Part shown: positions 53,779 through 60,717 of the stretch, one piece after another
How positions within the stretch are numbered: the stretch's first letter is position 1
How the letters are laid out: the number at the start of each line of letters is the position of its first letter
Program-made: the position numbers and the translations under genes
Notes under the pieces: model-generated
Databases searched by the model: none
Told to the model about the DNA's origin: nothing
Seen by the model: only the letters and a program-made list of their open reading frames with translations
NCBI GenBank assembly: GCA_009837445.1
Contig: VXTM01000021.1
Location: forward strand, 225,101 to 289,100
Source: Acidimicrobiaceae bacterium
GTDB taxonomy: Bacteria > Actinomycetota > Acidimicrobiia > Acidimicrobiales > Aldehydirespiratoraceae
Direction: 5' to 3'
Length of the DNA stretch: 64,000 bases

Positions 53779-53888
53779 TGTCACTTTCTCTGTCGCGAAT
53801 GTCACTTGATGGGATGCTACGCCCTGCAATCGGCTGAAACAGGGATAGGCCCTCTCACCTCGGAATATAGGCGACAAGAAGCGACAAG
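53779..53888. repeat. Candidate integrase arm sites
   Basis: TGTCACTT occurs at 53779-53786 and 53800-53807 (21 bp apart) and GCGACAAG at 53871-53878 and 53881-53888 (10 bp apart), all between the integrase start and the att core. Short repeated sites in this position are typical binding sites for the integrase arm domain or an excisionase. Confidence 0.45.
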
Positions 53889-53914
53889 CTGCAACCCCCC
53901 GAAATCCGAAAGAA

Positions 53915-53934
53915 ATTCTCCCCAGCTCCACCAC
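53915..53934 (+). repeat. Right attachment site (att core)
   Basis: An exact second copy of the 20-bp ssrA 3'-end sequence at 17292-17311. Upstream bases do not match ssrA, so only the terminal part of the tmRNA gene was duplicated. It marks the right boundary of the island. Confidence 0.92.
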
Positions 53935-53961
53935 CACCCCACCGCTCCCGGGGTCACCGAT

Positions 53962-53992
53962 CTCTTGGCAATCTTTGCCAAGAGAGTACAAT
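53962..53992 (+). promoter_or_regulatory. Operator palindrome and promoter of the parDE-like operon
   Basis: CTCTTGGCAA-TCT-TTGCCAAGAG (53962-53984) is a perfect 10-bp inverted repeat. It contains the -35-like TTGGCA (53965-53970), and the -10-like TACAAT (53987-53992) follows with a 16-bp spacer. The antitoxin ATG is 8 bp after the -10, so the transcript is probably leaderless. Binding of the ParD-like antitoxin to the palindrome would block RNA polymerase, the usual autoregulation of such operons. Confidence 0.75.
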
Positions 53993-54000
53993 CAGCAGGC

Positions 54001-54234
54001 ATGACGACGATGAACGTGTCACTGCCAGACGAACTCAAGAGTTTTGTCGACTCCCAGGTCAACCATGGCCACTACGGATCGACGAGTGAGTATGTACGTG
54101 ATCTGATCCGACGGGACCACGACCGCCGTCAACTCCGAGACGCGATCCTTGAGGGAGCCCGCACCCCCGTCGCCGGCAACGCCGACGCCGCCTACTTCGC
54201 GTCGCTCCGACACCGAGCCCAAGCCGACGCCTGA
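54001..54234 (+). CDS. parD: ParD-like antitoxin
   Basis: A 77-aa ribbon-helix-helix protein of the ParD/CC2985 family: MTTMNVSLPDELKSFVDSQV, then NHGHYGSTSEYVRDLIRRDH forming the DNA-binding dimer, and a C-terminal toxin-binding tail (LRDAILEGARTPVAGNADAA). The start at the ATG at 54001 is supported by the promoter just upstream. It is 8 bp before parE and 66 bp outside the island boundary. Confidence 0.92.
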   Translation: MTTMNVSLPDELKSFVDSQVNHGHYGSTSEYVRDLIRRDHDRRQLRDAILEGARTPVAGNADAAYFASLRHRAQADA

Positions 54235-54242
54235 ACAGGTCG

Positions 54243-54557
54243 GTGCAGGTTGACCTTCGCGCCCTCGCCGCCGCCGACATTGAGGCCGCGGTTGACCACT
54301 ACCGCGAGGAAGCCGGCCCGCAGGCGGCAATCGACTTCATCGACGCGCTCGAGGCGGCCATCAACCATCTCCGCCACTATCCGAACAGCGGCTCTCTCCG
54401 ATTTGCGTTCGAACTCGAGATCCCGGGGTTGCGGAGCTGGTCTCTCCAGGGGTTCCCTTACCTCATCTTCTACGTGCCCCAAGACGACCGCATCGACATT
54501 TGGCGCGTCCTCCACGCCCGGCGCGACATCCCAACCCACCTGACTGCAGAGGAGTAG
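54243..54557 (+). CDS. parE: RelE/ParE-family toxin
   Basis: A 104-aa toxin of the ParE/RelE superfamily: VDLRALAAADIEAAVDHYRE, a helical hairpin AAIDFIDALEAAINHLRHYP, LRFAFELEIPGLRSWSLQGF, PYLIFYVPQDDRIDIWRVLH and ARRDIP. ParE toxins poison DNA gyrase; RelE types cleave mRNA at the ribosome. Pairing with a ParD-type antitoxin favours ParE. GTG start. Confidence 0.9.
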   Translation: MQVDLRALAAADIEAAVDHYREEAGPQAAIDFIDALEAAINHLRHYPNSGSLRFAFELEIPGLRSWSLQGFPYLIFYVPQDDRIDIWRVLHARRDIPTHLTAEE

Positions 54558-54559
54558 CG

Positions 54560-55513
54560 ATGTCAGATACCACCGCCGATGATCGATTGACGGCCGAGGA
54601 CATCAACGCCTACCTGGCCGAGCACCGCAACTGGGGACGATGGGGGCACGACGACGAGTTGGGGGCGCTCAACCTGATCACGGCCGAGAAGAGGCGGAAG
54701 TCGGCGGCCGCGGTGCGCACGGGCCGGACAGTGTCGCTGAGCCGTCCCCTCCCGACAGGGCCGGGACCGGACAATCCGCACCCGGCCCGCCACTTCATGC
54801 AGCGATTCCCTCGAGATCCGGGGGGCGGGGTGGCGGTCGACTTCATAGGCGTCAACTGCCACGGACTGCCACTGACGCACGTGGACGCTCTTTGCCATGT
54901 GTGGTCAGAATCCGGCATGTGGAACGGCCGTGATCCCGATGAGGAGATCTCCTTCAACGGAGCAGCCTTCGGCGGAATCGAGGCATGGAGGGACGGCATC
55001 GTTACCAGAGGGGTACTTCTTGATGTCCCCAGGTATCGAGGACAACCGTTCGTCACCTTCGAGGAGCCCGTGCACGGAGCGGAACTCGAAGCGATCGCCG
55101 AGTCGCAAGGCGTCGAGATCGAGCCGGGAGATGCCGTCGCGGTGTACTGCGGCCGCGAGGAGTGGAGTCGCCGTCATGGGCCGTGGGGAGGCATGACCGG
55201 TGCGGGCTCCCTACCGTCTGCCAGCGATGAGCGCCCCGGCCTGCACGCCTCTTGCCTCCGGTTCCTAAGGGAGACCGACACTGCGGTCCTTGTCTGGGAC
55301 ATGATGGACCTCACGCCCTACGGCCTCGCGATCCCGTGGGCGGTCCATGCCGCGGCGTGGGCCTTCGGCGTCGCTCTGGTCGACAACGCACTGCTCGAAC
55401 CGTTGTCGCACGCGTGCGAGCAAGAGGGTCGTTACGAGTTCCAGCTCGTCGTGGCCCCACTCGAGATACCGGGAGGCACCGGGTCGCCAGTCAATCCTCT
55501 TGCGATCCTCTGA
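54560..55513 (+). CDS. Cyclase-family (kynurenine formamidase-like) hydrolase
   Basis: A 317-aa metal-dependent hydrolase of the cyclase family. Seen: NWGRWGHDDELGALNLITAE at the N-terminus, VSLSRPLPTGPGPDNPHPAR, the metal-site region GLPLTHVDALCHVW (HxxxH variant of the usual HxGTHxDxxxH), LDVPRYRG, and PGLHASCLRFLRETDTAVLV. Long-form cyclases of this type occur in catabolic clusters; substrate unknown. It starts 2 bp after the parE stop but probably belongs to a different functional unit. Confidence 0.82.
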   Translation: MSDTTADDRLTAEDINAYLAEHRNWGRWGHDDELGALNLITAEKRRKSAAAVRTGRTVSLSRPLPTGPGPDNPHPARHFMQRFPRDPGGGVAVDFIGVNCHGLPLTHVDALCHVWSESGMWNGRDPDEEISFNGAAFGGIEAWRDGIVTRGVLLDVPRYRGQPFVTFEEPVHGAELEAIAESQGVEIEPGDAVAVYCGREEWSRRHGPWGGMTGAGSLPSASDERPGLHASCLRFLRETDTAVLVWDMMDLTPYGLAIPWAVHAAAWAFGVALVDNALLEPLSHACEQEGRYEFQLVVAPLEIPGGTGSPVNPLAIL

Positions 55514-55647
55514 CGGGCAGCACCCACCACGGCCACCAAGCGACGACCAGCAGAGTGCAAGCGTGCTAGGTGAGGACGGCCGCCCGCTGACCGTCTACTT
55601 CTAGGTGTAGTCTGTTGTAGCGCAAGCCAGCTACGGAGGGTGGTTGC

Positions 55648-56070
55648 ATGCCACGACCGACATCGTTCCGCCTTTCCGAGGAACTGCTGGAGCGCATCGA
55701 GGCAGAGAGCCGCTCCGCCGGCGCCTCGATCACGCAGCTGGTCTCCTCCCTGCTCGACGAGGGCCTCAAGACGCGCCGCTTCCCCGGTGTCGTCTACCGC
55801 AACGGTCCCCTCGGCCGCCGCGCCGCGCTTGTAGGCGGCCCGGACGTGTGGGAGGTGGTGCGAGATCTCGCCGCCGCGCCGGGCCGGGGGATGGACCGCG
55901 TTGAGAATGTCGCCGCCGAGACCGGACTGACCGCAGCGTTGGTGCTGCTAGCAGCGGACTTCTATGGATCGTTCCCTGAGGAAATCGATGCGCTGATCGA
56001 AGCAGATGAGCGTGCTGCCGAGGAGGTCCTCCGCCAGGCTCGCCGGCGCGAGCAGCTGCTGTCGCCTTGA
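55648..56070 (+). CDS. Antitoxin of a DUF5615-type toxin-antitoxin pair
   Basis: A 140-aa protein with an N-terminal ribbon-helix-helix (TSFRLSEELLERIEAESRSA, GASITQLVSSLLDEGLKTRR) and a middle segment PGVVYRNGPLGRRAALVGGP DVWEVV related to DUF433-type antitoxins. The C-terminal helices (LIEADERAAEEVLRQARRRE) probably bind the toxin. GGAGGG precedes the ATG. Its stop overlaps the toxin start by 4 bp. Confidence 0.78.
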   Translation: MPRPTSFRLSEELLERIEAESRSAGASITQLVSSLLDEGLKTRRFPGVVYRNGPLGRRAALVGGPDVWEVVRDLAAAPGRGMDRVENVAAETGLTAALVLLAADFYGSFPEEIDALIEADERAAEEVLRQARRREQLLSP

Positions 56071-56414
56071 GGTGGCTGCTCGACGAGATGCTGCCGCCTG
56101 CCACTACAGCGGAGTTAACCGCACTCGGGCATGAGGCGCTCAGTGTGGTCGAGGCGGGACTCGGAGGCAGCGATGACGCCGCCGTCTACGAGACTGCCGT
56201 CGAGCAGCAACGGGTCGTTGTGACGGAGAACTTCGCGGACTTCGCCACCATCACCAACGACCGACTGGCAGCGGGCGCGCCGTGCGTGCCCGTCGTCTTC
56301 GTCAGGAAGCACCAGCACCCCCGCGGCTCGGCGTTGGCCCCCGCCCTGGCACGCCACCTGCACGAGTGGTCCATCGCCAACCCGAACCCCTACCCCGGCG
56401 TGCACTGGCCGTGA
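56067..56414 (+). CDS. DUF5615 PIN-like toxin
   Basis: A 115-aa PIN-like protein: RWLLDEMLPPATTAELTALG with the first conserved Asp/Glu, VVEAGLGGSDDAAVYETAVE with the paired Asp, VVVTENFADFATITNDR with the third acidic site. DUF5615 proteins are Mut7-C/VapC-like ribonucleases that pair with a DNA-binding antitoxin. TTG start overlapping the antitoxin stop. Confidence 0.82.
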   Translation: MRWLLDEMLPPATTAELTALGHEALSVVEAGLGGSDDAAVYETAVEQQRVVVTENFADFATITNDRLAAGAPCVPVVFVRKHQHPRGSALAPALARHLHEWSIANPNPYPGVHWP

Positions 56415-56506
56415 AGACAGCGTTCCGTACTGGCGCAATACAGCCCGAAGCCCGATTCCGAGCCGCCCGCCGACGTCCTTGGAGCGACGTTCCTGGGCTG
56501 CGGCGG

Positions 56507-56620
56507 CTAGGCGGCGCGTGACGCCAGGAGGTCTGCGACTCGGGTTGCGGCCTTGTGGCCGCTGGAGAGCGCGCCGTTGACCGACGGCACCCCCATGTAA
56601 TCGCCCGAGTGCCCATACTT
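56507..56620 (-). pseudogene. 3' remnant of an oxidoreductase-like gene
   Basis: The minus-strand frame reads KYGHSGDYMGVPSVNGALSS, then GHKAATRVADLLASRAA and a stop. This resembles the FAD-closing C-terminus of amine-oxidase-like flavoproteins (GAL.SG..AA). Only about 37 codons remain before the similarity ends near the RidA stop. Too short for a firm family call. Confidence 0.4.
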
Positions 56621-56626
56621 TGGCCA

Positions 56627-57019
56627 CTACCTGGCGGCGGTGGCTTCGATCTCTACTAGGAACTCGGGGAATGCGAGCCTGGTGACGCCGACGAGGGTCG
56701 ATGCGTACTGGCTTCCGGCCTCACGGAGCCGTTCGAGCTCGCCGGCGTGCTCACGGAAGAGGTCCATGTCGGTGGTGAAGATGTTGATGCGCACGATGTC
56801 GGCCAGGGTCATGCCAGCTTCGGCGAGGACAGCCTCGATGTTGTCAATCACCTGGCGGATCTGGCCAGCCATGTCGCCCATATGCACCGGATTGCCGTCG
56901 GCGTCGAGCGAAGTCTGACCCGACAGGTAGAGGGTGCGGGTCGGGTCGGCTACCTCATGGCCCTGGTGGAATCCGTATTCCTCCTGCCACGTCCAGGGGT
57001 CGATGATCCGGCGCTCCAT
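56627..57019 (-). CDS. RidA/YjgF-family protein
   Basis: A 130-aa trimer-forming protein. Seen: RTLYLSGQTSLDADGNPVHM, GDMAGQIRQVIDNIEAVLAE, VRINIFTTDMDLF and YASTLVGVTRLAFPEFLVEI EATA. RidA proteins hydrolyse reactive enamine/imine intermediates. The usual catalytic Arg of true RidA in the C-terminal R.xLP segment is here TRLAF, so it may belong to another Rid subgroup. ATG at 57019, divergent from the selenoprotein gene. Confidence 0.88.
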   Translation of the reverse strand: MERRIIDPWTWQEEYGFHQGHEVADPTRTLYLSGQTSLDADGNPVHMGDMAGQIRQVIDNIEAVLAEAGMTLADIVRINIFTTDMDLFREHAGELERLREAGSQYASTLVGVTRLAFPEFLVEIEATAAR

Positions 57020-57198
57020 ACTGCGAACCCAGATCGTACGTCACACCCCTACACCGTCGCGGGGATCTCGCCGCGTCGTGCAACCGGTCCTTCGACGTGC
57101 TGGCCTGAGTGGCCTGCGAGCACTACGGTCAGGAACCACTAGGTCAGGGCGCACGGCGGCGCGTACTGGCCGGAGGAATCAACTCTCGCGGAGCAATT

Positions 57199-58353
57199 GT
57201 GATCATCCTCTCGAACGGCAAGACGCAGGAGTTCGCCCAGCGGAGCGACGACACCGAGACGCTTTGGGTGCGGCTGAACGAGCTCCCCGACGCCACCGGC
57301 TGGTCGATGAAGCCGCAGGGCGCGTGCCTGGGCGACCTGTGTGTGCCGCTGCCGGAGCACAAGCGCGAGGAGTGGATCGCCGACGCCGACGACTGGGTGT
57401 GGTTCAACTACTCGGAGTTCGCCGAAATGCTGGGCCAGAAGTACGTGCGCGACGGCGACGTGTGGAGCCTCGGCTCGATACCCGAAGTCCGTCGCATGGG
57501 GCTGGAGTCCGCAGTGGCCCCCGACTTCGAGGTGACCGATCGCAACGGCGACACGCTGAGGCTGTCGGACTTCCGCGGCCACAAGGTGGTGCTGTTCACA
57601 TGGTCGTCCTGGTGAGGCTGCCGCTTCAGCCTGCCGGTCTGGCAGGAACTGTACGAATCGATCGGCCCGGACCGGTTCGAGCTCATCAGCGTGGCCCAGG
57701 ACTCGGGAGGCCCCGGCGCGGTGGACAAGTGGTTCGACCGGGCCAAGCCGACCTACCGCTGTGTCGTCGACCCGACGCACGAGATCAGCTCGCTGTTCGG
57801 CTGGGTGAACGTGCCGTCGGCCGCCTGGATCGACGAGGACGGCCAGATCGTCCGCAGCAACGAGGGCGTGTACCCGGCTGAGACCACCATCGGCTTCGGC
57901 TTGGGCAAGGTGCGCATGGGCGACGACTCGTTCGCCGTGGCGACCCGCGATTGGATAGAGCGGGGCGCCGACAGCGAGCACGTGTGGACGAGCCGGGAGC
58001 TGGCCGAGCGGCTGAAGCCCGTCGACGACGACAGGCTGATGGCCGAGGCGACGTTCAAGCTGGCCCTTCACTTCGAGGCCATGGGCGACAGCGAGCGGGC
58101 CCTGAGGCACTTCGGCGCGGCGCAGGACCTGGCCCCCGACAACTGGAACTACCAGCGGCAGGGCTGGACCCACAAGGGGACGGCCTATGCCACCTGGAAG
58201 ATCCTGAGGCGGACCAGCGACATGCGCAAGAGCACGGACGAGAGCTTCTACGACCCCACCGGGCTGCCCGGCGAGAACTTCCGCCGTTATGTCGAGCCCG
58301 AGTGGTTCTGGACTCCCGCCGTCCGGCGAGTCAAGCAGCTGGTCCGCCGCTAG
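57199..58353 (+). CDS. Redoxin-fold protein with an in-frame TGA, probable selenoprotein
   Basis: A 384-aa protein if TGA 57613-57615 is read as selenocysteine (residue 139). Residues 1-110 are a unique leader (SMKPQGACLGDLCVPLPEHK, DDWVWFNYSEFAEMLGQKYV). Residues 111-260 are an AhpC/TlpA-like redoxin: APDFEVTDRNGDTLRLSDFR, VVLFTWSSW-U-GCRFSLPVWQ, then FELISVAQDSGGPGAVDKWF, VPSAAWIDEDGQIV. The U sits where relatives have the redox cysteine, next to a retained Cys. Residues about 270-384 are helical, TPR-like (RALRHFGAAQDLAPDNWNYQ). GTG 57199 is preceded by GGAG. The frame is open on both sides of the TGA, and a bacterial SECIS-like hairpin follows. Confidence 0.85.
57613..57646 (+). promoter_or_regulatory. 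Selenocysteine UGA codon and bacterial SECIS element
   Basis: TGA at 57613-57615 is followed after 14 nt by CCTGCC-GGTCT-GGCAGG (57630-57646), a perfect 6-bp stem with the loop GGUCU. The fdhF SECIS of E. coli carries the same GGU-type apical loop recognised by SelB. CAG (57627-57629) and CTG (57649-57651) can extend the stem past a 2-nt bulge. The distance and in-frame location fit bacterial SECIS elements. Confidence 0.82.
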
Positions 58354-60644
58354 CCCGCCCGGCGGGCGGCGGAGTGGACGGCGTCGATGTCGATGTAGCA
58401 GCCCTGGAGGTGGCGGCGCTCGGTGGACCGGAAGGCCCGCCGGCCGTGCAGCACCCGGCGGTTGTCGAAGGCCACCAGCTCTCCGGGCCGCAGGGTGATT
58501 TCGACGGCGTGGTCGTCCCGGTCAAGCAGGGCGACGAAGGCCCGGTAGGCGCGATAGAAGGACGCCGTGCCGGCCCGGCCGCCGGCCGGTGGCTCCATCG
58601 AGCGGTTGTTGACGCTCACAGCCCGCACCGTACTGTCGCGGTCGACCTCGATCAGGGGGCGCCGGGCCCGCAGGTCCACGTCGGCGCCGTGGAACCGGAA
58701 CGTCACGTCGGTCGTCGTGAGCGTCTCGAACGCGGCGGGGTCCTCCTGGCGCAGGCCGGCGGCGACCGCGAAGCCGTCCACGAACCGGCTGGCACCGCCG
58801 TCGCTGGCCGAGGCCAGGCAGTGCAACAGCTGCACGGTGGGGCACGGCTCCCGGTACGGGTTGTCGGTGTGGGCGGGCAGGCCGAGCGGCGTGAAGGCGA
58901 GGTTGACGGGGTCGGGCTCGGCGACCACATCGAACAGGGCGCCGTAGTTGGTCTGGCGCACGAACCCGACGGTGTTGCCGACCTCGAGGACCGTTCCCGG
59001 CTCGACGCCGCAGTCGTGCAGCAGGGCGATCCCCCGCCGGGCGAGTTGGTCGACGAACGGGCCGAGGTCGCCGGTCCGACTCGTGCTGTCGGCCCGGAGC
59101 CGTTGGGCGAACTCGGGCGGCCAGGCCTCGGCGCAGACGTCGCCGCGCTCGGCCGCGGGGATGCGGCAGACGTGCCGCTCACCCGAACAGTGGTGCAGGG
59201 TGACGGTCAGGCCGTCGCCGTTGCGGTCGGTGCGGACCACCGTCCATCCGTCGAGCATGGACGGTTCGACCAGGTGCTGGTCGTTTCCAGGGTCGCGGCA
59301 CTCCGCGCATCGGCAGGCGTCGCGGGCCCAGGCCGGGTCGACGGGCCGCCCCGGCTCCAGCGCGTCGGCGATTAGGCCCCGGTAGGTCTGGAGCGGAGGG
59401 AGGGCGAGGCCCTCGACCTTGCCCTCGTCGTCGTAGGCGCGGAGCTGCAGCGCCTCGGCTGCGAAGGCGCCCGCCGCGAACGCGTCGGCGTCGTTCGGAG
59501 CCAGCGGGCCTCCCTGCTCGACTAGCGACATCTGCGAGGCGAGGCTGAGGCGGTCGTGGTAGGCCGGCTCAACGGCCACCCGGTGCCGCTTGGCGGCGAC
59601 ATGGCGCCGGATGGGCTCGACGATTGCGGGTGCGAGCAGAGGCTGGAGGGCCCGGGCTCCCACCTCGGCGTGGCCGGGCAGCCCCCACCGGCCGGCGGGG
59701 CCCAGGATGTGGCCGAGGTCGTGCAGGAGGCAGGCCAGCACCATCTCGTCGCCGGCGTCGTCGGCCTCGGCCAGCGCGGCGGACTGGAGGGCGTGGTCGA
59801 GCATGGTCACCCGCTCCCGGTACGACACTCCGGCTCCGGCGGCCAGCAGGTCCATCACCACATCGACGAGCGGGAGCTCCCGGCCCAGCAGCGACGACCC
59901 CTCCCAGCGGGGGTCGGGAGCGATCCCGCACAGGTCGGCGACCGTCGGGGTCACGTCGAGCAGCGAGGCCGCCGCCCAGCCCGACCCGGCTGCGACCCGT
60001 CCCGGTGCCCGCACCACCACGAAGGTCTCCATCACGTCGAGAACCTGGTCGGCGTGGTCGGTGCCGAGGCCACCGTGGTCGGTAGTGACCAGCACCGACG
60101 CCCCGTCGCCCACCGCGTCGAGCAGCCGGGCCAGGTCGGCGTCGGCCCGGCCGGCCGCGTCCACATATTCGGCGCTGTCCCAGCCCTGGGTGTGACCGGC
60201 CAGGTCGGGCGCCACGAGGTATACGAACGTCAGGTCGTGGCCACCGTCGGCCACTGCCGCGATCGCGGCGTCGACCATCCGGCGGTCGTCGTCGGGGTCG
60301 TAGCCGCTGTCGATCACGAACCGCTGGGTGGCCGCATCCCGCTCGATCACGGCGTCAAGCGGCAGCCAACTGACGAACATGGCGGTGGAGCGACCGGCCT
60401 CGCGGGCCGCCTTCAGGAACGACGGCGCGCTAGTGCGCAGCGGCGCCGGCGTGTTGTCACTCAGCCCGTGGGTGGCCGGGTCGATGCCCCGCAGCATCGA
60501 CGTGTGGGCCGGCACTGTCCATGGCGGTGCCACCGTCCGGGCCGTGAAGCACGACGCCCCCTCAAGGGCGAGAGTAGTGAGGGCGGGCATGGCGGCGCGG
60601 GTGATGTGGCGCGGCGCCAATCCGTCGATCGACACCACCAGCAC
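58350..60644 (-). CDS. Triple fusion: AP-type phosphodiesterase + PhnZ/TmpB-like HD oxygenase + TmpA/BBOX-like dioxygenase
   Basis: A 764-aa three-domain protein. Residues 1-265: alkaline-phosphatase-superfamily phosphodiesterase (LVVSIDGLAP, nucleophile region PPWTVPAHTSML, PDLAGHT, VTTDHGG). Residues 280-385: HD domain with H284, H308-D309, H325 and HVAAKRHRVAVEPAYHDRLS LASQMSLVEQGG, matching PhnZ/TmpB diiron oxygenases that cleave hydroxy-phosphonate C-P bonds. Residues 430-764: gamma-butyrobetaine-hydroxylase type, with a zinc-site DACRCAECRDPGNDQH and Fe(II)/2-oxoglutarate motif HTD (592-594)...H733. TmpA, which hydroxylates phosphonates before TmpB acts, is of this type. GTG start. All catalytic motifs look intact, so one chain could perform a whole organophosphonate pathway. 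Confidence 0.85.
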   Translation of the reverse strand: MLVVSIDGLAPRHITRAAMPALTTLALEGASCFTARTVAPPWTVPAHTSMLRGIDPATHGLSDNTPAPLRTSAPSFLKAAREAGRSTAMFVSWLPLDAVIERDAATQRFVIDSGYDPDDDRRMVDAAIAAVADGGHDLTFVYLVAPDLAGHTQGWDSAEYVDAAGRADADLARLLDAVGDGASVLVTTDHGGLGTDHADQVLDVMETFVVVRAPGRVAAGSGWAAASLLDVTPTVADLCGIAPDPRWEGSSLLGRELPLVDVVMDLLAAGAGVSYRERVTMLDHALQSAALAEADDAGDEMVLACLLHDLGHILGPAGRWGLPGHAEVGARALQPLLAPAIVEPIRRHVAAKRHRVAVEPAYHDRLSLASQMSLVEQGGPLAPNDADAFAAGAFAAEALQLRAYDDEGKVEGLALPPLQTYRGLIADALEPGRPVDPAWARDACRCAECRDPGNDQHLVEPSMLDGWTVVRTDRNGDGLTVTLHHCSGERHVCRIPAAERGDVCAEAWPPEFAQRLRADSTSRTGDLGPFVDQLARRGIALLHDCGVEPGTVLEVGNTVGFVRQTNYGALFDVVAEPDPVNLAFTPLGLPAHTDNPYREPCPTVQLLHCLASASDGGASRFVDGFAVAAGLRQEDPAAFETLTTTDVTFRFHGADVDLRARRPLIEVDRDSTVRAVSVNNRSMEPPAGGRAGTASFYRAYRAFVALLDRDDHAVEITLRPGELVAFDNRRVLHGRRAFRSTERRHLQGCYIDIDAVHSAARRAG

Positions 60645-60717
60645 GGGCGGGCGCGCAGCTTGCGTGCCCGCAGAATAGGACGGCGCGCTGCCGTCGCCGG
60701 CGATAGCCGACCAGTGC

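Larger units (their letters stand above)
17311..53934. mobile_element. Genomic (defence) island integrated at ssrA
   Basis: A 36.6-kb segment is bounded by the 20-bp att direct repeats (17292-17311, 53915-53934), with a tyrosine integrase gene 143 bp inside the right repeat and pointing inward. The left side follows intact tmRNA directly. Contents are almost all antiviral or mobile: two restriction-type systems, a DISARM-type cluster, a helicase-nuclease, ShosTA-like, AbiE-like, GmrSD-like and an IS1595 transposon. Several genes (22578-26309, 37543-39099, 41434-43287) are visibly richer in A+T than the flanking chromosome, which suggests mosaic acquisition. No conjugation or phage structural genes are seen, so it is either an integrative island needing help to move or a decayed element. 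Confidence 0.88.

Noticed and set aside
57109..57615. Reading the redoxin as a truncated 168-aa protein or a pseudogene stopped by TGA
   Set aside because: The frame continues without shift for 246 more codons, the TGA falls exactly at the redox residue, and a GGUCU-loop hairpin follows.
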